The translations under genes were made by a program, and so were the position numbers. Source: Lytechinus pictus (taxonomy: Eukaryota; Echinodermata; Echinoidea; Temnopleuroida; Toxopneustidae). Taken from it: a stretch of 64,000 nucleotides of DNA. Location of the stretch: NCBI RefSeq assembly GCF_037042905.1, contig NC_087252.1, positions 33,631,965-33,695,964 on the forward strand. Reading direction: 5' to 3'. Below, in pieces: positions 32,226-45,464 of this stretch. Under the pieces are notes generated by a model, which was given only the letters and a program-made list of their open reading frames with translations, made no database searches and was not told the DNA's origin. Positions within the stretch are counted from its first letter, which is position 1; each line of letters begins with the position of its first letter.

Positions 32226-33490
32226 TCATTTTGCATCCTTTATTTAATTCATTCTGCCTTGATCGAAAATTCAAAATTTTGACGTAAACAAGCGTAACAG
32301 TACATGCGCGATGACATCACAATGACCTTTTTTTTTTTTAAATCATATTTTATTTCTTCCTCATATCACATGTAAAAAATGAATATAACATGACATCATT
32401 AACATAATTGTTTCAAGTTTACGCATAAACCTTTTAACATAGTAAGAAAAGGAATATATGTGAATTTCAAATTTAAACTTATAATAACGAAAGGGATTAA
32501 TACAGAATCCGGGTACAACATAGCTGAATCTGTATATAAAACTCAAGTTATGCAACATTCTTTTTTTCTCCCTCGTTATACTCTTCAATCAAACTGATTA
32601 ATGAGGAAGTTATATTTAAAAAAAAAAAAAAAAAAAAAACATACACACAACTTAAAAAAAAACCTTAGCTACGCTTAACACCCCCCAACCCCCATAAACG
32701 ACGAATAAATAATAAGAAAAATAAAGGTAATAAAAAAAAAAAAAAAACCCTACTAAGTGGTTGAAGACTGTGAGGCTGATTCGTCAAAGTGCTCCCATTT
32801 TCTTAAATGAAATGCCAAATTTCCCCTTTCGGTTGCAAGCCGTTTCTCTTCTTTTCTATTTTCAATTAATCTGTCTCTAATTTCCTTTACATTTGGAGGT
32901 AACCCCTTTTCTCTACCATGGAAGATCATGAATTTTATCAAAATTATAATGTGGTTTGATAATTGTTCTGTTTTTACATTAGTTCCATTTATTCCAATAT
33001 GAATTTGTTTCCAAGTTATTCTCTTTAGAAACGGTAAGTTTAATTTATCAGCACATTTCTCCCACAGTCTTTTAATTATATTACACTAAAAAATACATGT
33101 TGATATGTTTCTTCTAAAATATTACAATATGAACACAACCCATTTATCCGAAGTTTGAATCTGTGTAGATGATGGTTCGTATAGACTATTCTATACAATA
33201 ATTTAAACTGAAACTCTCTCAATTTGCTAACTAATGTGCACAACCTTGGCTGAACAAAAATCTTTTCCACTTCCTTAACTGTTATATTATAAACTTCCAT
33301 TAAGTTATAAAAAGCAGAGCTAATTTCCACGTTATTGCTTATTTGACTTCTATACACCATTTTTGCATTTATTTCTTCAAATTTATAAACTTTCTTTGTA
33401 AATACTATTTCTAGGCTGAGGCCACAGTGGATAGACTTCCTTTCCGGCTGAACGTTTCTTTTCCATTCATGAGGAATTATTGAATATATA

Positions 33491-35566
33491 CACAACAAAA
33501 AAAGTAAGTCCCCCCTTAAACAAACATCAATAATTTCCGAACCAATGCGAGTTTTTGATATATTTTTACATGAGCGTGTAGGTAATTTTATAAGCTACCC
33601 TCTGAGTAAATGTTATGGACGTATTTTGTGTCATGCTTCAGTGAGCACCGTCAGAATGAAAAAATGTCACTTTTCAAAAGTCACAAGCCAAAAATCATGA
33701 CTTTGATTCCATTTTATTGGAACTGATTCCACATTCTCATCATGAAAAATAGTCAGAAGGCTTGTAAAAGGTACTTTCTAAAAGACGATACAATTTTTTG
33801 ACTAAATTTCACGGTTGAATAAACACAAGTCCAAATTTGCTATAATTGGATTTTTTACACATTTTCATCAATAAAAATGATAGAATATGATGACAGTTAT
33901 TTTTGGGAAGAGTATCTTTCAACAATATTCATCGGTTCACGGTTCAATGAACATTTATTGAAAACAAAAAATACGATTTTCAAATATTTTAGGCAAGTAT
34001 TGTTTCATTTTGGTAACTGAAACTGATCTTTTATCAACTTTTTCGTTATGTTCATGACCAATTAACATGCTTCAATGATTCAAAGGCGTTTAATTAAACA
34101 TTCACGCTTGAATGAACATGTGGAATGTGATTAGCTCTTTTTTACGTTATTGAAAAAAATGCAATTTATAACTATGGATATCTGTCACAAACATCCTTGC
34201 ATGATTCATTTGATTTGATTTTTATGAAAATCCCGATGTTTAATGCATCAGTGAGCACACAATATTCGAAAATTATGCAAATGAGCAGAAAGTTCAAGGC
34301 CTTGGCCCCACTCTGTGCCGTATCGAATCGTTATTTTGGTGTGCGCGCCTTTTGGATAGTGTTACTCTGAAGCCATGTGCGAAGTTTCATGAAATAACTG
34401 TTGGCAGAAGTAACAAAAATCGTCCATGAAACAAACCCCTTATTTCATATTTGTTAAAATTTTGACATCCTCTCTCATAGACTTGTGTACATTATGGGTG
34501 CATATGTTTAAGAATAAGTAACCCCTTATTCAATATGGTGGAACTTTTTTTCAAGGCTGTCTTTAGCAATGTCATTTGGCAGTAATGTTTATCACTCTAT
34601 GGGCAGAATCCTGTGTAAAAAAGAAATCGATTTGTTTATTTACGGATGAGTGAGCACGCATCAAAGTGGGAAAATAGGTATTTTCAATGTCACAGACTCA
34701 TTTTAAAGGGTAATAAGGTGAATATTGGGGGCAAATTCGGTTTCAAATGTGACTTTAATTGCTGTTGCTTTTATCATCCATCATTTCTATCACCACACAC
34801 TTTCCGAACTTTTCATGGTTGAGCGAGCACATTCGAAAACTTAGGAATGAATACTCTTTATACTGCATAAATGTATTCTTTTCCTAACAATTTCAGTTTA
34901 ATCAGTTTAATTTATGGACAAATCAGTGGTGGATCCAGAATTTGAAAATGGGGGAGGGGCCTATAATCGGGGGAGCCACCAACATTTTCAAATTTTAATA
35001 TGACCTCACAAGTTGTAGAGGATACTACCAAAAACCTATATGATGATACGTCACAATACAGGGGCCGCGGAACAGTTTTCAAAGTGTGGGGGAGGTGCTG
35101 AGCCAAAAGTGGGGGGGGGGGGGGCTGACCATGCAAAAAATCACAATCGTATGGTCATTTTACATTTCTGAACATGCTTTTGGAAAAAAAGTGGGCCCCC
35201 ACCCCGCTTCCGCGGCCCCTGCGATATTGTGCTCACTCAACCATGAACATACGATATCAAAATTGTGTGTGGGGTGGCTAAATGATGGATAGTAAAACAG
35301 CATAAAACCATAAAATTCACCTAAAAGCAACCTTTGCCCAACTTTGTATTTGCATAATCTGAAAAACGACTCTTGTGACTTTCAAAAATTGTCATTTTTA
35401 ATTCAATCTTTAATTACTCATGCATGACTCAACCGATCAATTTCATTTTCCCCCAGGAGTTGCTTAATGAGTGTAGAAAACCACCTACGAAATATCATAT
35501 CTCAAAATAACTCTGTTCAAAAGTTACAGCAATTTGATTTAGGGGGGACTTACTTTTTTGGTTGTG
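33491..35566. mobile_element. 2.1 kb inverted-repeat element inserted in the L1-like LINE
   Basis: The ends are CACAACAAAAAAAGTAAGTC and the inverse of CACAACCAAAAAAGTAAGTC, followed by CCCCC(C)TAAA on both sides. They lie in TA-rich target (left TATA, right TATA), so the duplication length is ambiguous. The interior has only short frames and a nested MITE. It probably belongs to a Tc1/mariner-like non-autonomous family. Confidence 0.8.
35059..35221. mobile_element. 163-bp MITE with CAGGGGCCGCGGAA ends
   Basis: It matches 25544-25717, including 'CCATGCAAAAAATCACAATC' and the inverted CGGCCCCTG end. It is nested in the 33491-35566 element. Flanks CAATA and CGATA are a possible 5-bp duplication with one change. 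Confidence 0.75.
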
Positions 35567-36899
35567 TATATTTTTCAAATTTTTGTAATTTCTTCTTTAC
35601 TTAAACCCTTTAAAATAAAATAGGCGTCATTTTTCAATAGCCCTTTTTCATCACAAATATGGTGTAGTCGATATATATTTTTCAAAAACAAATTTTCATC
35701 AAATAATGTTTTGCCATCGAGCTGAATATATTTATTGTTATACAAAATTTCATTTCCCTTGTAATTCTCTTCTGCTTTAACATAATTTTTCATATCCGTC
35801 CATGTTTCTATTAAACTTTGATAGAAGGTGGGTAGCTTGATATTCACAAACTTATCCCAATAATTACAATAAAAAATTAAATTACCTCCCATTGGTCTCA
35901 TCAAATATTTGAAGTATTTTTTCCAATTAATATCTTGTTTTCCTGTAACAAGCCTCTTTATCCACATTATTCTCTGTGCTTTCACAAACAGTCTGAAATT
36001 CATCATTTTGAGCCCCCCTTGCGAATAGTCTAAAGTTATTATGGTATTTTTAATTTTGTTTCTACCTTTCCACAAAAAATCAAAACTTATTTCTTGAATC
36101 TCACAATGTACCCACTCCGGAACTGGCATCAATGATGATAAATATATCAATTTGGAGTAACCATATACTTTCATTAATTGAATTTTTCCCATTAATGTTA
36201 AATCACGTTGCTTCCACCAATTAAATAATTTTTTAATTTTACTTAATATTTCTTTGTAGTTCATTTTTTCCTTGATATCTTCGTGTATCGAAAAATAAAT
36301 TCCTAATATCTTAACAATATCGACTTGCTTCCCAAAAGGAAAGTTATGAGTGGAAAACTGTGGGCCTAAAAGTAATATAAACGTCTTGTCATTGTTTATT
36401 TTCAATCCTGATATTCTATAAAATGCTTCAAAAATGCGTTCAGTCTCCTTAAATGAAGGTAAGTCTTTAATAAAAAGCGTTATATCATCTGCGTACAAAA
36501 CCTGTTTTACTTCTGTATTTCCAAAGCTGATCCCTTTTATCTAATGATTATTCCTAATCATGTGAGCTAAAATTTCGATACACAAAACAAATAGATATGG
36601 AGAAAGACCTTTTCGGACGATAGCTTGTTTACAGTGGATATCGTTTTGATTATCGGGATATCGTTCATGCAGCCAGTAAAAATTCTTGCATAGCTCTCAA
36701 CCAATCAGATTGCAGGGATTTTCCCATCCATTCTATAATACATTTTGGACGGTACATTTTGGATGGTACGTCTTTTGTGCAACGGTACGAATGTTTGACA
36801 TTCAGCCTCCAATTTGCTCGCGTACAACAAGCTAAGTAGGCGTTGTACAATACGCAACGAGAATGATTATATATAAACATTGCTTCGAGAGGTATATCT

Positions 36900-37060
36900 T
36901 TTCATGCCTTTCCAATATTACAATTCAGTTCAATAATGTTCTTTATTAAAATAACAATACATAACAGCCTTGTTTTGCATTGTAGATGAGCGTAAATACA
37001 TAAATTCCGCATATTTCCTGATAATAAAACCAATATTAAGCCAACAAAGGAATAAAAAAG
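36900..37060. repeat. Dispersed repeat related to 51690-51850
   Basis: It shares 'TTTTTATTAAAA', 'CATTGTAGATGAGCGTAAATACAT' type blocks and 'CATATTTCCTGA' with 51720-51815. It may be the end of an unrecognised retroelement. Confidence 0.4.
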
Positions 37061-37069
37061 GAGAGGGTT

Positions 37070-37950
37070 TTGAAGTTGTGATTATTTGGTTGGATACTTA
37101 GTACTTATGCACAGGGTACTTGAAACGATTATTGAAAAGGGGTGCCGGGAGTTTTGTTCTATTATTTGTTCTATTAGGGGCGGGGGCGTGCTGCCTATGA
37201 TAAATAACATACGCAGCACCCTTGGAAAAAATTGGGGGTACTTCAGCACCCCCGCTTCCATGCAGGGCCATGTTTAAACAAGGAACTAATACCACTTTCA
37301 GTACCTCGCTTGTCCAGACCAGGCCTGGGTAAGTCGTAGAATTTTGATTTTATGAATGGCGCGGGCTAAATTAATGAGGCCTAGTTCCAAAACCAACAAA
37401 TGAACATGATGAAGGAGCCAACGAAAGAAAATGGTCAAATGCGATATGTTTTCTGCTGAATATAACAAAAATTATATCACATAATTAGCATTTAATTTTC
37501 ACAAGGCCAATATTCTTCTCGCTTCGATCGCTCGCATCTTTTTAGATTTTTTTTTCATATTTGCCATGTTGTGCCCCCTCAAAATATTTGGCGTATTATG
37601 CCACTGTATTGAAGTGATGTGTTGTGTAAATCTTAAACCCGTGATTTGAATTAAATTAGCCACCATCTGTATTGTTTAAAATTGCTAAATTTCGAAAGGT
37701 TCCGAACCCCACCTGCATAGCACTGGCGTAAAGATGGAAAGGTTTTGACAATGCCCGCAAACGTTCTTCAATCGAGAATAAAAAAAGAGAAAGAGAAAAC
37801 GAAAGGGGAACAAAAATGCATTTTCTGAATATCACGTAATGGCTTAAATCCAACAGGTAACTCGGTGTTTGTGACATAGCTCCATCTACGACGATTGCTG
37901 AGGAGTTAAGATCATATTGAAGTTGAATAAATATTTTAAAATCGTAGCTA
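37070..37950. other. No recognisable gene
   Basis: It holds a short C/G palindromic patch near 37140-37280 ('CAGCACCC'/'GGGTGC'-like) and AT-rich sequence. No exon structure was seen. Confidence 0.4.
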
Positions 37951-37954
37951 TAAT

Positions 37955-38249
37955 AATAATAATAATATAGAGTATTTTTAAAGCGCCAAATCCACATTGA
38001 TTATGTGCTCAAGGCGCTGAAATATACTTGGTATATTATTATTACCCCGGCTGTAGCTGAGCGGCCATATAGGCGCTAAAGCATTCAAGGAATAAATCCT
38101 ACCGGGTACCCATTCACCTCACCTGGGTCGAGTGCAGCACAATGTGGATAAATTTCTTGCTGAAGGAAATTACGCCATGGCTGGGATTCGAACCCACGAC
38201 CCTCTGTTTCAAAGTCCGAAGACTAATCCACTGGGCCACAACGCTCCAC
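37955..38249 (-). mobile_element. tRNA-headed SINE with LINE-like tail
   Basis: The minus strand begins 'GTTGTGGCCCAGTGGATTAG' (box A) and has 'GGGTTCGAATCCC' (box B), a body with 'GGGTACCCGGTAGGATTTAT' and a tail with 'CAGCGCCTTGAGC' and (TTA)n. It is the same family as 50915-51198. Confidence 0.8.
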
Positions 38250-38399
38250 TATTAGAAAGCTGTATCTGTGCATTTACCCAGATGTAGGGGGGGGGGAGAT
38301 TAACCTTGTACAAAACATGTAAAAAAGACCATCTGATTGTGTTTTTGCATGGTTAGCCCCCTCCCCCTACTTTCAAACCGTTCTGCGGCCCCTGTTTAA

Positions 38400-39592
38400 T
38401 TAAGCCGAGCTCCGGGCCTGGCCTAATGGCAAAAGGTCCCATTTTTACTGTATTTGCTAAGAATCGTTCGGGGATCGAAGCCACGGCCACTGGGTCAAAC
38501 ATATCTCTCCATTCTTCTTCAGAATGACCTTCACTAAAGAGAGATTTCCGCCCTTGATTGTGAAGAGTTTTTTTTTTGTAAACATGTTAATCAATAATAT
38601 GTTTGGTTACATTTAGGTTCAATTTGTACATGAATTGCCCTGTATGAAAACGAAACGCATCCGGAAATTTTAGGATATTCGACTTGTAAAACAAATCATC
38701 AGTATGAGGACGATAGAATCAATTGGAAATGAAAGGGAATTCAGGATGTCATGAGCAATAGAAAACAATTTCCTGCTAAACGGACTTGGCCCTGGTCCCA
38801 CTTATGGAAACGAGAATATATATGACCAGATGGATTCGTCTTTTCCACAGAGGAGTACGTGAAATTACTGTGGTAAAAAGATAAATGAGTAAAATTTTAT
38901 ACGGGCTGTTGTATTTTTTTTAAATCTTGATAAATACAGGTATGATAAATCACTCATCAAGTGCTCTCCAGTGATATGATAGCATTTCGACAAAGGTTCC
39001 TCGACTCAGACGTTGATCAAACAATCGAACAGAAATTGGTAAGTGTCCTATATGGTTCTGTCTGCCCATATTTACAAGGAAATCCAGTTACATACATATT
39101 TGCAAAGACTGTGTTAACCCTAGCATAATATAAATTACTGCTTTTAAGCTGCACATCCACCCCAGCCAAAAGCTAATTTCAATAAAAAAGGAAAAAAAAT
39201 AATAGGTATAACTTTGCATCAAAATCTGATATAAAAATATATAAAAGTTGTAACATTTTAAAGTTCTGGTTATTTTTCACAAAAACGTTATGTTCATTAT
39301 GGAAAAGGGAACGATGACATCATCCATTTATTATGTTTTGTATTGAAAATATATATTTAACATTCTATATTTATCGTTTATATGAAGTGTAATGAACTAA
39401 AGTTTGATTCTTTCCAGAATGTGCGAATTACTATTTTTACAATTCAAACACGAAGAGTTTCTTTACAATATGACACTGCTTTGAATCGAACTCACGACCC
39501 TTCATAGGCCTACTAATTCGCAACAATTATTGTCGATCATGTCTTCAAGAATAACAAATGTTATTCTTTATGTATTCATGAATTATTCTAGG
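38400..39592. other. Mostly featureless; half MITE at 39148-39340
   Basis: A donor-like AAATTG|GTAAGTG at 39040 could close a 5' UTR exon for the segment at 39593. From TTAA 39144-39147 a half copy of the hairpin family seen at 53926 begins (GCTGCACATCCACCCCAGCC). Confidence 0.35.
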
Positions 39593-39722
39593 ACTGGCGG
39601 AGATATGGCATCAAAACTAAAACTTGTCGCCGTTCTCATCTCTCTTGTTATGCCTATCATCTCATAAAATGCATTCACTGAAGATAACACATTGATTGAC
39701 GTCGAAGAACAAAATAGTCCAG
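39593..39722 (+). CDS. Possible signal-peptide exon of a small secreted protein, with stop
   Basis: After acceptor 'gaattattctag' an ATG at 39605 opens MASKLKLVAVLISLVMPIIS, a textbook signal sequence (basic start, hydrophobic core). It is then hit by TAA at 39665-39667. The same frame continues open (NAFTEDNTLIDVEEQNSP), acidic like a propeptide, to donor CCAG|gtttga in phase 1. No family is recognised. The stop means either a pseudogene, an error in the sequence, or a chance resemblance. Confidence 0.35.
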
Positions 39723-40697
39723 GTTTGAATCCCCTTATTGTTTCATTTCTACAGTTTTACTGTGAATCGGTGTTTTTTATAGTCCTAAGGGTAGAATCCT
39801 AGATATTATATTTATTGTCATGATACATATCTTCTGGTAAAAGCTATTTGGTTCCCATTACCTACCCAAGTTGACAGGCCAAGAATACTACTAAAATGGT
39901 AACAGCCGGTGTGTTCTTTTGCATTTTTCCAATTAGAATGTAGTACATATACAGTACATCATGAAAGTTGATTTTGTTGTTTCTAGTTTTATGCAAATAT
40001 GTTTATGATTTAATTTGAATGTATTACGACAATTTTCTTTCTGATCTAAACATATTTAGACATTGATTGAATTTAGGTGATGTTAAAGATATATTTTGTT
40101 ATATTGGCAAGTTCTCCGTTTGATAAGTGAAGTTGATATATAAATGTTAATATTTTGTATGTCTATTCAATAAAAAGAAACCTGTGGCAAGGTTATAAAA
40201 AGATGAAATATATATTTGCGTAGGGTTTCTTTTTATATAATACCTATTCCATAGCTTGGATTGTGCTGAAAATCTCAAAATATAAAGTTTATCTGTCGCT
40301 TCTTGAAATAAAATCTCTAAATTTGTAAGATACATGCTAAACGAACACAGTTTAAAGGAAAAATAAAATATCGCTGAGAGAGGGCGATATATATGTTTGA
40401 TTCAAATGCTAGTTAAAATTTTTACCGGCAAATCGGCCGTTGAAAAAAAATCAAATCGTTACCACAAGTATTTATGAATGCAAGGTTATACTCTAGAATA
40501 ATTAATATCATTGGCTTTTATTAACACTTATCACACTTACATAAGCTAAAGACAGTCCTCAATATCACATGAGAAAAACATATGTCATCACATGCACAGA
40601 ACAAGGCATGAATATAAATTTATAGTAAAATGACTTGGTCATGTTTCATGTAATAACGGAACTTTTAATTCGTTTCTTCCTTTTGTACTTCTTAAAG

Positions 40698-40751
40698 CAT
40701 ATGAGAATTGTATGAAGGCAAATGCAAACGAAGATTTTTGCAGGAAAGTAG
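40698..40751 (+). CDS. Possible second exon of the secreted-protein candidate
   Basis: The acceptor is 'tacttcttaaag' and the strong donor GTAG|gtaagt. It enters in phase 1 (as the 39593 exon leaves) and reads YENCMKANANEDFCRKV with two cysteines nine residues apart. It leaves in phase 1. At 54 bases it is short, so chance cannot be excluded. Confidence 0.3.
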
Positions 40752-41249
40752 GTAAGTCAAATGTTGGCATATTCTCTACACTTTTAAAAAAGGTTCATTT
40801 ACTCAAAAATAAAATATAGCTATTATTCTGAAAGTAATAATAATGATAACATTACATAATAATTGGACTCATGATATCTTAATTAAGCATTTTTATTTTT
40901 AGATATATCGCAGCGTTTTGATAGTGTAGACCATACAATTCTACAAAAATTATGCTTAAGGTTTACATTTTACCTTAACATGTTAAACACGTTATTTCTT
41001 CACAGGGAAAGGTTTCTACCAAAGAAAAAAAGTACCCGTGGATTTAGTTACCTCACGGGTGTGGGGGGGGGGGGGGGGCTGAGTAACGTGCTCCACCCTA
41101 TCCTTATTACTTATTGATAATATATATATATCATATTCAATTTACTCTGGTGTTATAGGAATATCTGCTGATGTTATTCTTTTTATTTAAGAAAGGGAGA
41201 AATGTTATGACAATAACTACAAAATTGCAATCAAATCTATTGAATACAA

Positions 41250-42741
41250 TAGGGAAATGAAACCTTTGGAACATGAGGACTTGTGGGGAAAAAATAAAAG
41301 AATAAGAACAAAGAAAATTTGAGAAAAAACGGAAAATAATGAGAAAGTTATGAGCATTTGAATATTGCGATCACTAATGCAGCTATGGAGATCTTCCCGT
41401 TAACAATGCGACAAATATGTGTGATGTCACAGGTGAACAACTTTCCCTTTGGTGGACTATAAAATACCCCCCAAATTTACCATTTTGCTCTTTCTTATGA
41501 TCATACAAACTAAAAATTTGTATATACATCCCCTCCCATCGAAGGAATACATGATCTATTGATAGATGTGATAAAAGAGGCATTTTAAGGACGTTCCACA
41601 GTTAAAGTGAAATCCATGTCATTTTCACCAAACTTTGCACATAGATACTTTAGAACCTTAATATTCGAAATACGCAAAAATTAACATTGGTCCATGTGCT
41701 TGATTTTATGCTATAGAACTTCAAAGTTCACCCAAATTGATGTTCTTAAGATTTGCGCATTCAAAAGAATTTGGCATTTTTAGACCGCCCAAGATTACTA
41801 CAATGAGTTTAAACCTGTATTACTCAGTCAAAATACATGAAAAAGTCATTAAATTTCGCAAGATTAATAATTGTATCATTAGAATGGAGAATATATTTAT
41901 AGTGCTATTTGTTTGCAATTTTAAGTTTAACAGCACTGTAATTTCTTAAAAGTGGCGTAAAAGATAACAAAATCCCAATCTAAAAAATGTAAAATTTCAG
42001 TAACAAACTACAAAAGTACAATAAATGCTGCACTTTATTCAAAATCCATGTCATTTTCACCAAAATTTGTAGAGTTGTAGAGGAAGGTATACCTAAGAGG
42101 AACAAACATTAAAAAATAGGGGTTCATGTGCTTGTTTTTAATCTATCAGTATTTTTATTAGAGCAAATGTGCTTTTTAAAACACCAAAAATGCGCCGAAT
42201 GCTTTGTATCTATGTGAAGAAAAAATCAAAACCACTCTACCATTTATTCAAACTCGGGGTAGTATTCGTGATTCTTGGCAGCACTGCAGAGTAAAGTATT
42301 TTGAAATTGTGGAAAATCTTTTTTTGAATGGTCCATGGAATAATTCCATTTTTTAGCTTCATGAAATAACGCATCGGATCTGCAGTTAAAGTGCAGAAGA
42401 TGAGAAAAATCAGCACATACCCGCAGCTAATTAATCACCTGTTCATCCATTGTGACGTCAGCGCGCAGAGTGTAAACTATGCGCAGATCATAATGCGCAC
42501 AAACATAACTGTGGAAAGTCCTTAAGTGAAATATATACAAAATTACTGGGAGGGTTGTTCACAAGTGACATCACACATCTTTGTCACATTGCCGATTGGA
42601 GGATTCCCATAGCAGTAATGATCGCAATATTCAAATGCTCATAATTTTCTCATTATTTTCCCGATTTTTTTTCGTTGATCTGTTTCTTTGATTTTTCTAT
42701 TTTCACACAAGCTTTCTTGTTCCAAAGATTTTATTTTCCTA
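41250..42741. mobile_element. Outer hairpin MITE with a nested TTAA element
   Basis: The left arm (about 41250-41450) contains 'TTTGAATATTGCGATCACTA' and 'TGTGTGATGTCAC'. The right arm (about 42560-42741) has the inverses 'GTGACATCACACA' and 'GATCGCAATATTCAAATGCT'. The loop region was invaded by 41589-42521. Confidence 0.75.
41589..42521. mobile_element. 933-bp TTAA-flanked element (piggyBac-like target)
   Basis: The ends are GGACGTTCCACAGTTA and the inverse of GGACTTTCCACAGTTA. TTAA lies at 41585-41588 and 42522-42525. The motif 'ATCCATGTCATTTTCACCAAA' type occurs twice inside (near 41611 and 42046). Non-coding. Confidence 0.82.
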
Positions 42742-43514
42742 TTTACATTATTATGCCTTATGGCTTGTCTGTATGGGGTAATACTGCTGATAAAAACAAA
42801 AACTCAAATCATAGATTACAAAAATAGCCACACATGATATAACTGAAAACTTTGACCAAATTATTTCCCGGAAGGGGGGGGGGGGGGTTGGGGTACTTAC
42901 GAAATACGGGGATTTGCCGCTGGAATGGATCCCTAAACATGGGGGTATGGTTTTATGCTGGAAAATCCCTAAACATGGCCCCAATTTTTAGATACTGGCC
43001 TTAAACATGGGTCCATATTCTCCTCCAATGTCTTTGGTGCAAATATTCCTGCAAATACGGGATCAAAATGAAACCATCTGCTGTTTCATCGAAGTATATT
43101 ATAATAAATCCCGTACAATACGACAATTCGTATTCTTTTCCCGGGCGCCCCCCCCCCCCACCTTGAACGTGATAATAAAAATCGACCTAAACCAGAACAG
43201 CGTATTCATGAACATATTTCTGCTTATAAGCAATGAACAAAGAATCACCGGATGATCGCAACTTAGGTTAAACTAATAATGTCTAAAAGGTGATGTTACT
43301 GTCAGTGTCTTGTTCCTCTCACCATTCCCAAGTACAGGGAAAGAAGAAAAACAAAACGCACTTTTGAATGGAATTTGAAAGTTATTTGTTGGATGAATTC
43401 TTAAACCTACCCTTAAACACGACCCCTTTTGGGATGAAACTCCCTAATAACAAGTACCTTTTCAGCCAAAATGACCCTTAAATACACCCCTGTCCAAACA
43501 AAACCAAGTACTAA

Positions 43515-43616
43515 GTACTGCTAAAGCCAGGGTAATTATGCTGCATATAGTGTAGAGCGCTTAGAGACTTCTTACAAAGTAAGTATTAAGCGCTATATAA
43601 GCAAGTATTATTATTA
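43515..43616 (+). mobile_element. SINE 3' fragment
   Basis: The segment 'AAGCCAGGGTAAT', 'AGAGCGCTTAGAGAC' and 'TATTAAGCGCTATATAAGCA' then (ATT)n matches 51110-51198. Confidence 0.75.
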
Positions 43617-44850
43617 CCCCCCCCCCCCCCCGATTACTTCCTTTAAAACACTTCAGAATCTTGGACTGATATGGATGAAAGAAAAGGACACTTTCTCGTC
43701 ACACAAATGTTAGATTGTATGCATAGCCCCTCACCAACTTTGTATTGATATCGAAATAGTCTGTGACCGACATAATTACCATACAAGAAAAAAATACAAC
43801 AGGCCTAGCATTTATATTTGATTTTAATTCATTTTATTTCTGCATTTACATCAATTTCAGAATTTCTAAATAACAAAGGTTACATATAACAAAATAATAA
43901 AAGTCGTTATATATGCAGTGAAAATGAATATCAACAAGATTATACATGATACATTTCAAACATTTTACAAAATGATAAATTGAAGGAATGCAGGAGATCG
44001 CCATCGTGATCAATTAGGCTTGATGATGATGGCGGCCACATGAATGTAGTCGAACCCCCTTTCTTTTGTTGTTTACCTATCAATTCTTAAACGAGCTGTT
44101 TGTTTGTTTTATTTTCCGTCATTAAAAATACATAACAATATAAATACATGTAAAGAGATACATGTAGTAACATATACATACATAATGAAATATATTCTAA
44201 TCATTGATTAAAAAAAGAAAAGAAAAATTAATGATTGAAACATGTTATTAGAAAGTTAAAAGATCAAACTTAAGACAAAAGTCGGTTGGCCTCAAGTGCT
44301 ATACTAGAGCTTATGTGAATGATGTGCTGACCGGGCTTGTCCCTTAAATTGTTGGTGAACGAAGCAGCAAGCAAGAGGCCACCAGGCCTCATCTGGCGCA
44401 GTTAAAAACACCAATAGTTGATGCAATTTAATGTACACAATTCTATACTTTTTTGTTACTTAAGATTTATATTTATATTTTACTTCTGACAATTGTAAGC
44501 GCTGTGATACTTTTTGTGTATAGCGCATATAAATAACCGTTATTGTTATTATTATTAGATAACCCATATACAGCTGCACCAATTATATGTGCGGCTGGTC
44601 TTCCACGGGTTTTTTTCTGGGTACTAAGCAATGGAATCACATACCCTCACTATGTCCACACTGCTCAAGCCATCGAAACCTTTTGAGTTGATTTATAAGA
44701 AGTATATCCAAACTTAATACTGATCTTCCATTTGTTTATTGTGCTAATGATTTGGGATATCTAACATGTTGATATTTATTTCCCAATTTAAATAGTCCGG
44801 TTTTCAATTATTTATGCTTAATGATATCTTTTTTCTTTTTATTCTCAAAT
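43617..44850. other. No gene seen; C run and a short SINE/LINE-type tail
   Basis: A poly-C run at 43617-43632 is followed by AT-rich sequence. Near 44496-44560 'GTAAGCGCTGTGATAC', 'TGTATAGCGCATATAAATAA' and (TTA)n look like another SINE/LINE tail. Confidence 0.4.
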
Positions 44851-44854
44851 TCAG

Positions 44855-44913
44855 AGAAACTAGACGATTTCTTAGGCACAATGCCAAGGGTAATTATATT
44901 TCTTAATTTCTAG
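44855..44913 (+). CDS. Possible last exon of the secreted-protein candidate
   Basis: A strong pyrimidine tract and 'aaattcag' precede AG AAA CTA GAC. Entered in phase 1 it reads EKLDDFLGTMPRVIIFLNF and stops at TAG 44911-44913. It could also end at donor CCAAGG|gtaatt. Phase agrees with the exon at 40698, but the intron would be 4.1 kb and full of MITEs. Confidence 0.25.
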
Positions 44914-45385
44914 TTCACTTCAATTTCATTATCCAATATTCTATGCTCAACTTTTTCTCATTTGACCTAATTCCTTCACACACTCAGTATAGTAGAATAT
45001 TGAATGATATTTCATTACAGAATTTTCTATTTTAATTGACTAAAGAATATTTGTAGAATCTTAGTGACTCTTTTATGTATCCATTGTTTTGGTTTCTTCT
45101 TTATGTTTTAACATGGCCATGCTGAACAAAATAACGATTGACCTGAACAATGATGTTATCCTGTTTCAAGATTTTTGATAAATAAACAAATAAAAGAGAA
45201 TTAAAGGTGATTTTATTGATGAAAAGTTTTACAATTACATTGAATGAGAGTCCAAAGCTGCTGTGATATCTTAGATTAACAGTTTTTTATTGATCTAAAA
45301 TTTTCTATTGATTTTTTACTTGTTTCAAGTTTTAATCTATTTAACACTAGGTAAAAATAACAATGTAAATACATTATATTATATT

Positions 45386-45387
<2 letters not shown>

Positions 45388-45421
<34 letters not shown>

Positions 45422-45432
45422 AAAGTTATACA

Positions 45433-45463
<31 letters not shown>

Positions 45464-45464
45464 G
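45388..45464. repeat. Two (TA)n runs around a short spacer
   Basis: (TA)14-like runs lie at about 45389-45415 and 45437-45463, able to pair with each other. Confidence 0.9.

Larger units (their letters stand above)
32325..36640 (-). mobile_element. L1/Tx1-like LINE, 5' truncated, split by an insertion
   Basis: The minus strand reads YADDITLF (YADD at 36484-36495), 'GLKINNDKT', 'DLTLMGKIQLMKVYGYSKLI' and 'FLWKGRNKIKNTIITLDYSQ', characteristic of the L1/Tx1 clade. After the insertion at 33491-35566 the frame resumes (IYSIIPHEWK) and ends with a Cys-His motif 'CSYCNILEETYQH' and a charged C-terminus near 32753. Stops lie at the TGA just before the insertion (about 35575), near 33083 and near 36540. 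The 3' end is an A tail on the minus strand (T run 32327-32340). Confidence 0.85.

Noticed and set aside
41006-41070. Alternative exon of the secreted-peptide candidate after 'cttcacag'
   Set aside because: Phase fits, but the frame runs into a poly-G tract and no donor follows; the 44855 segment is the better partner.
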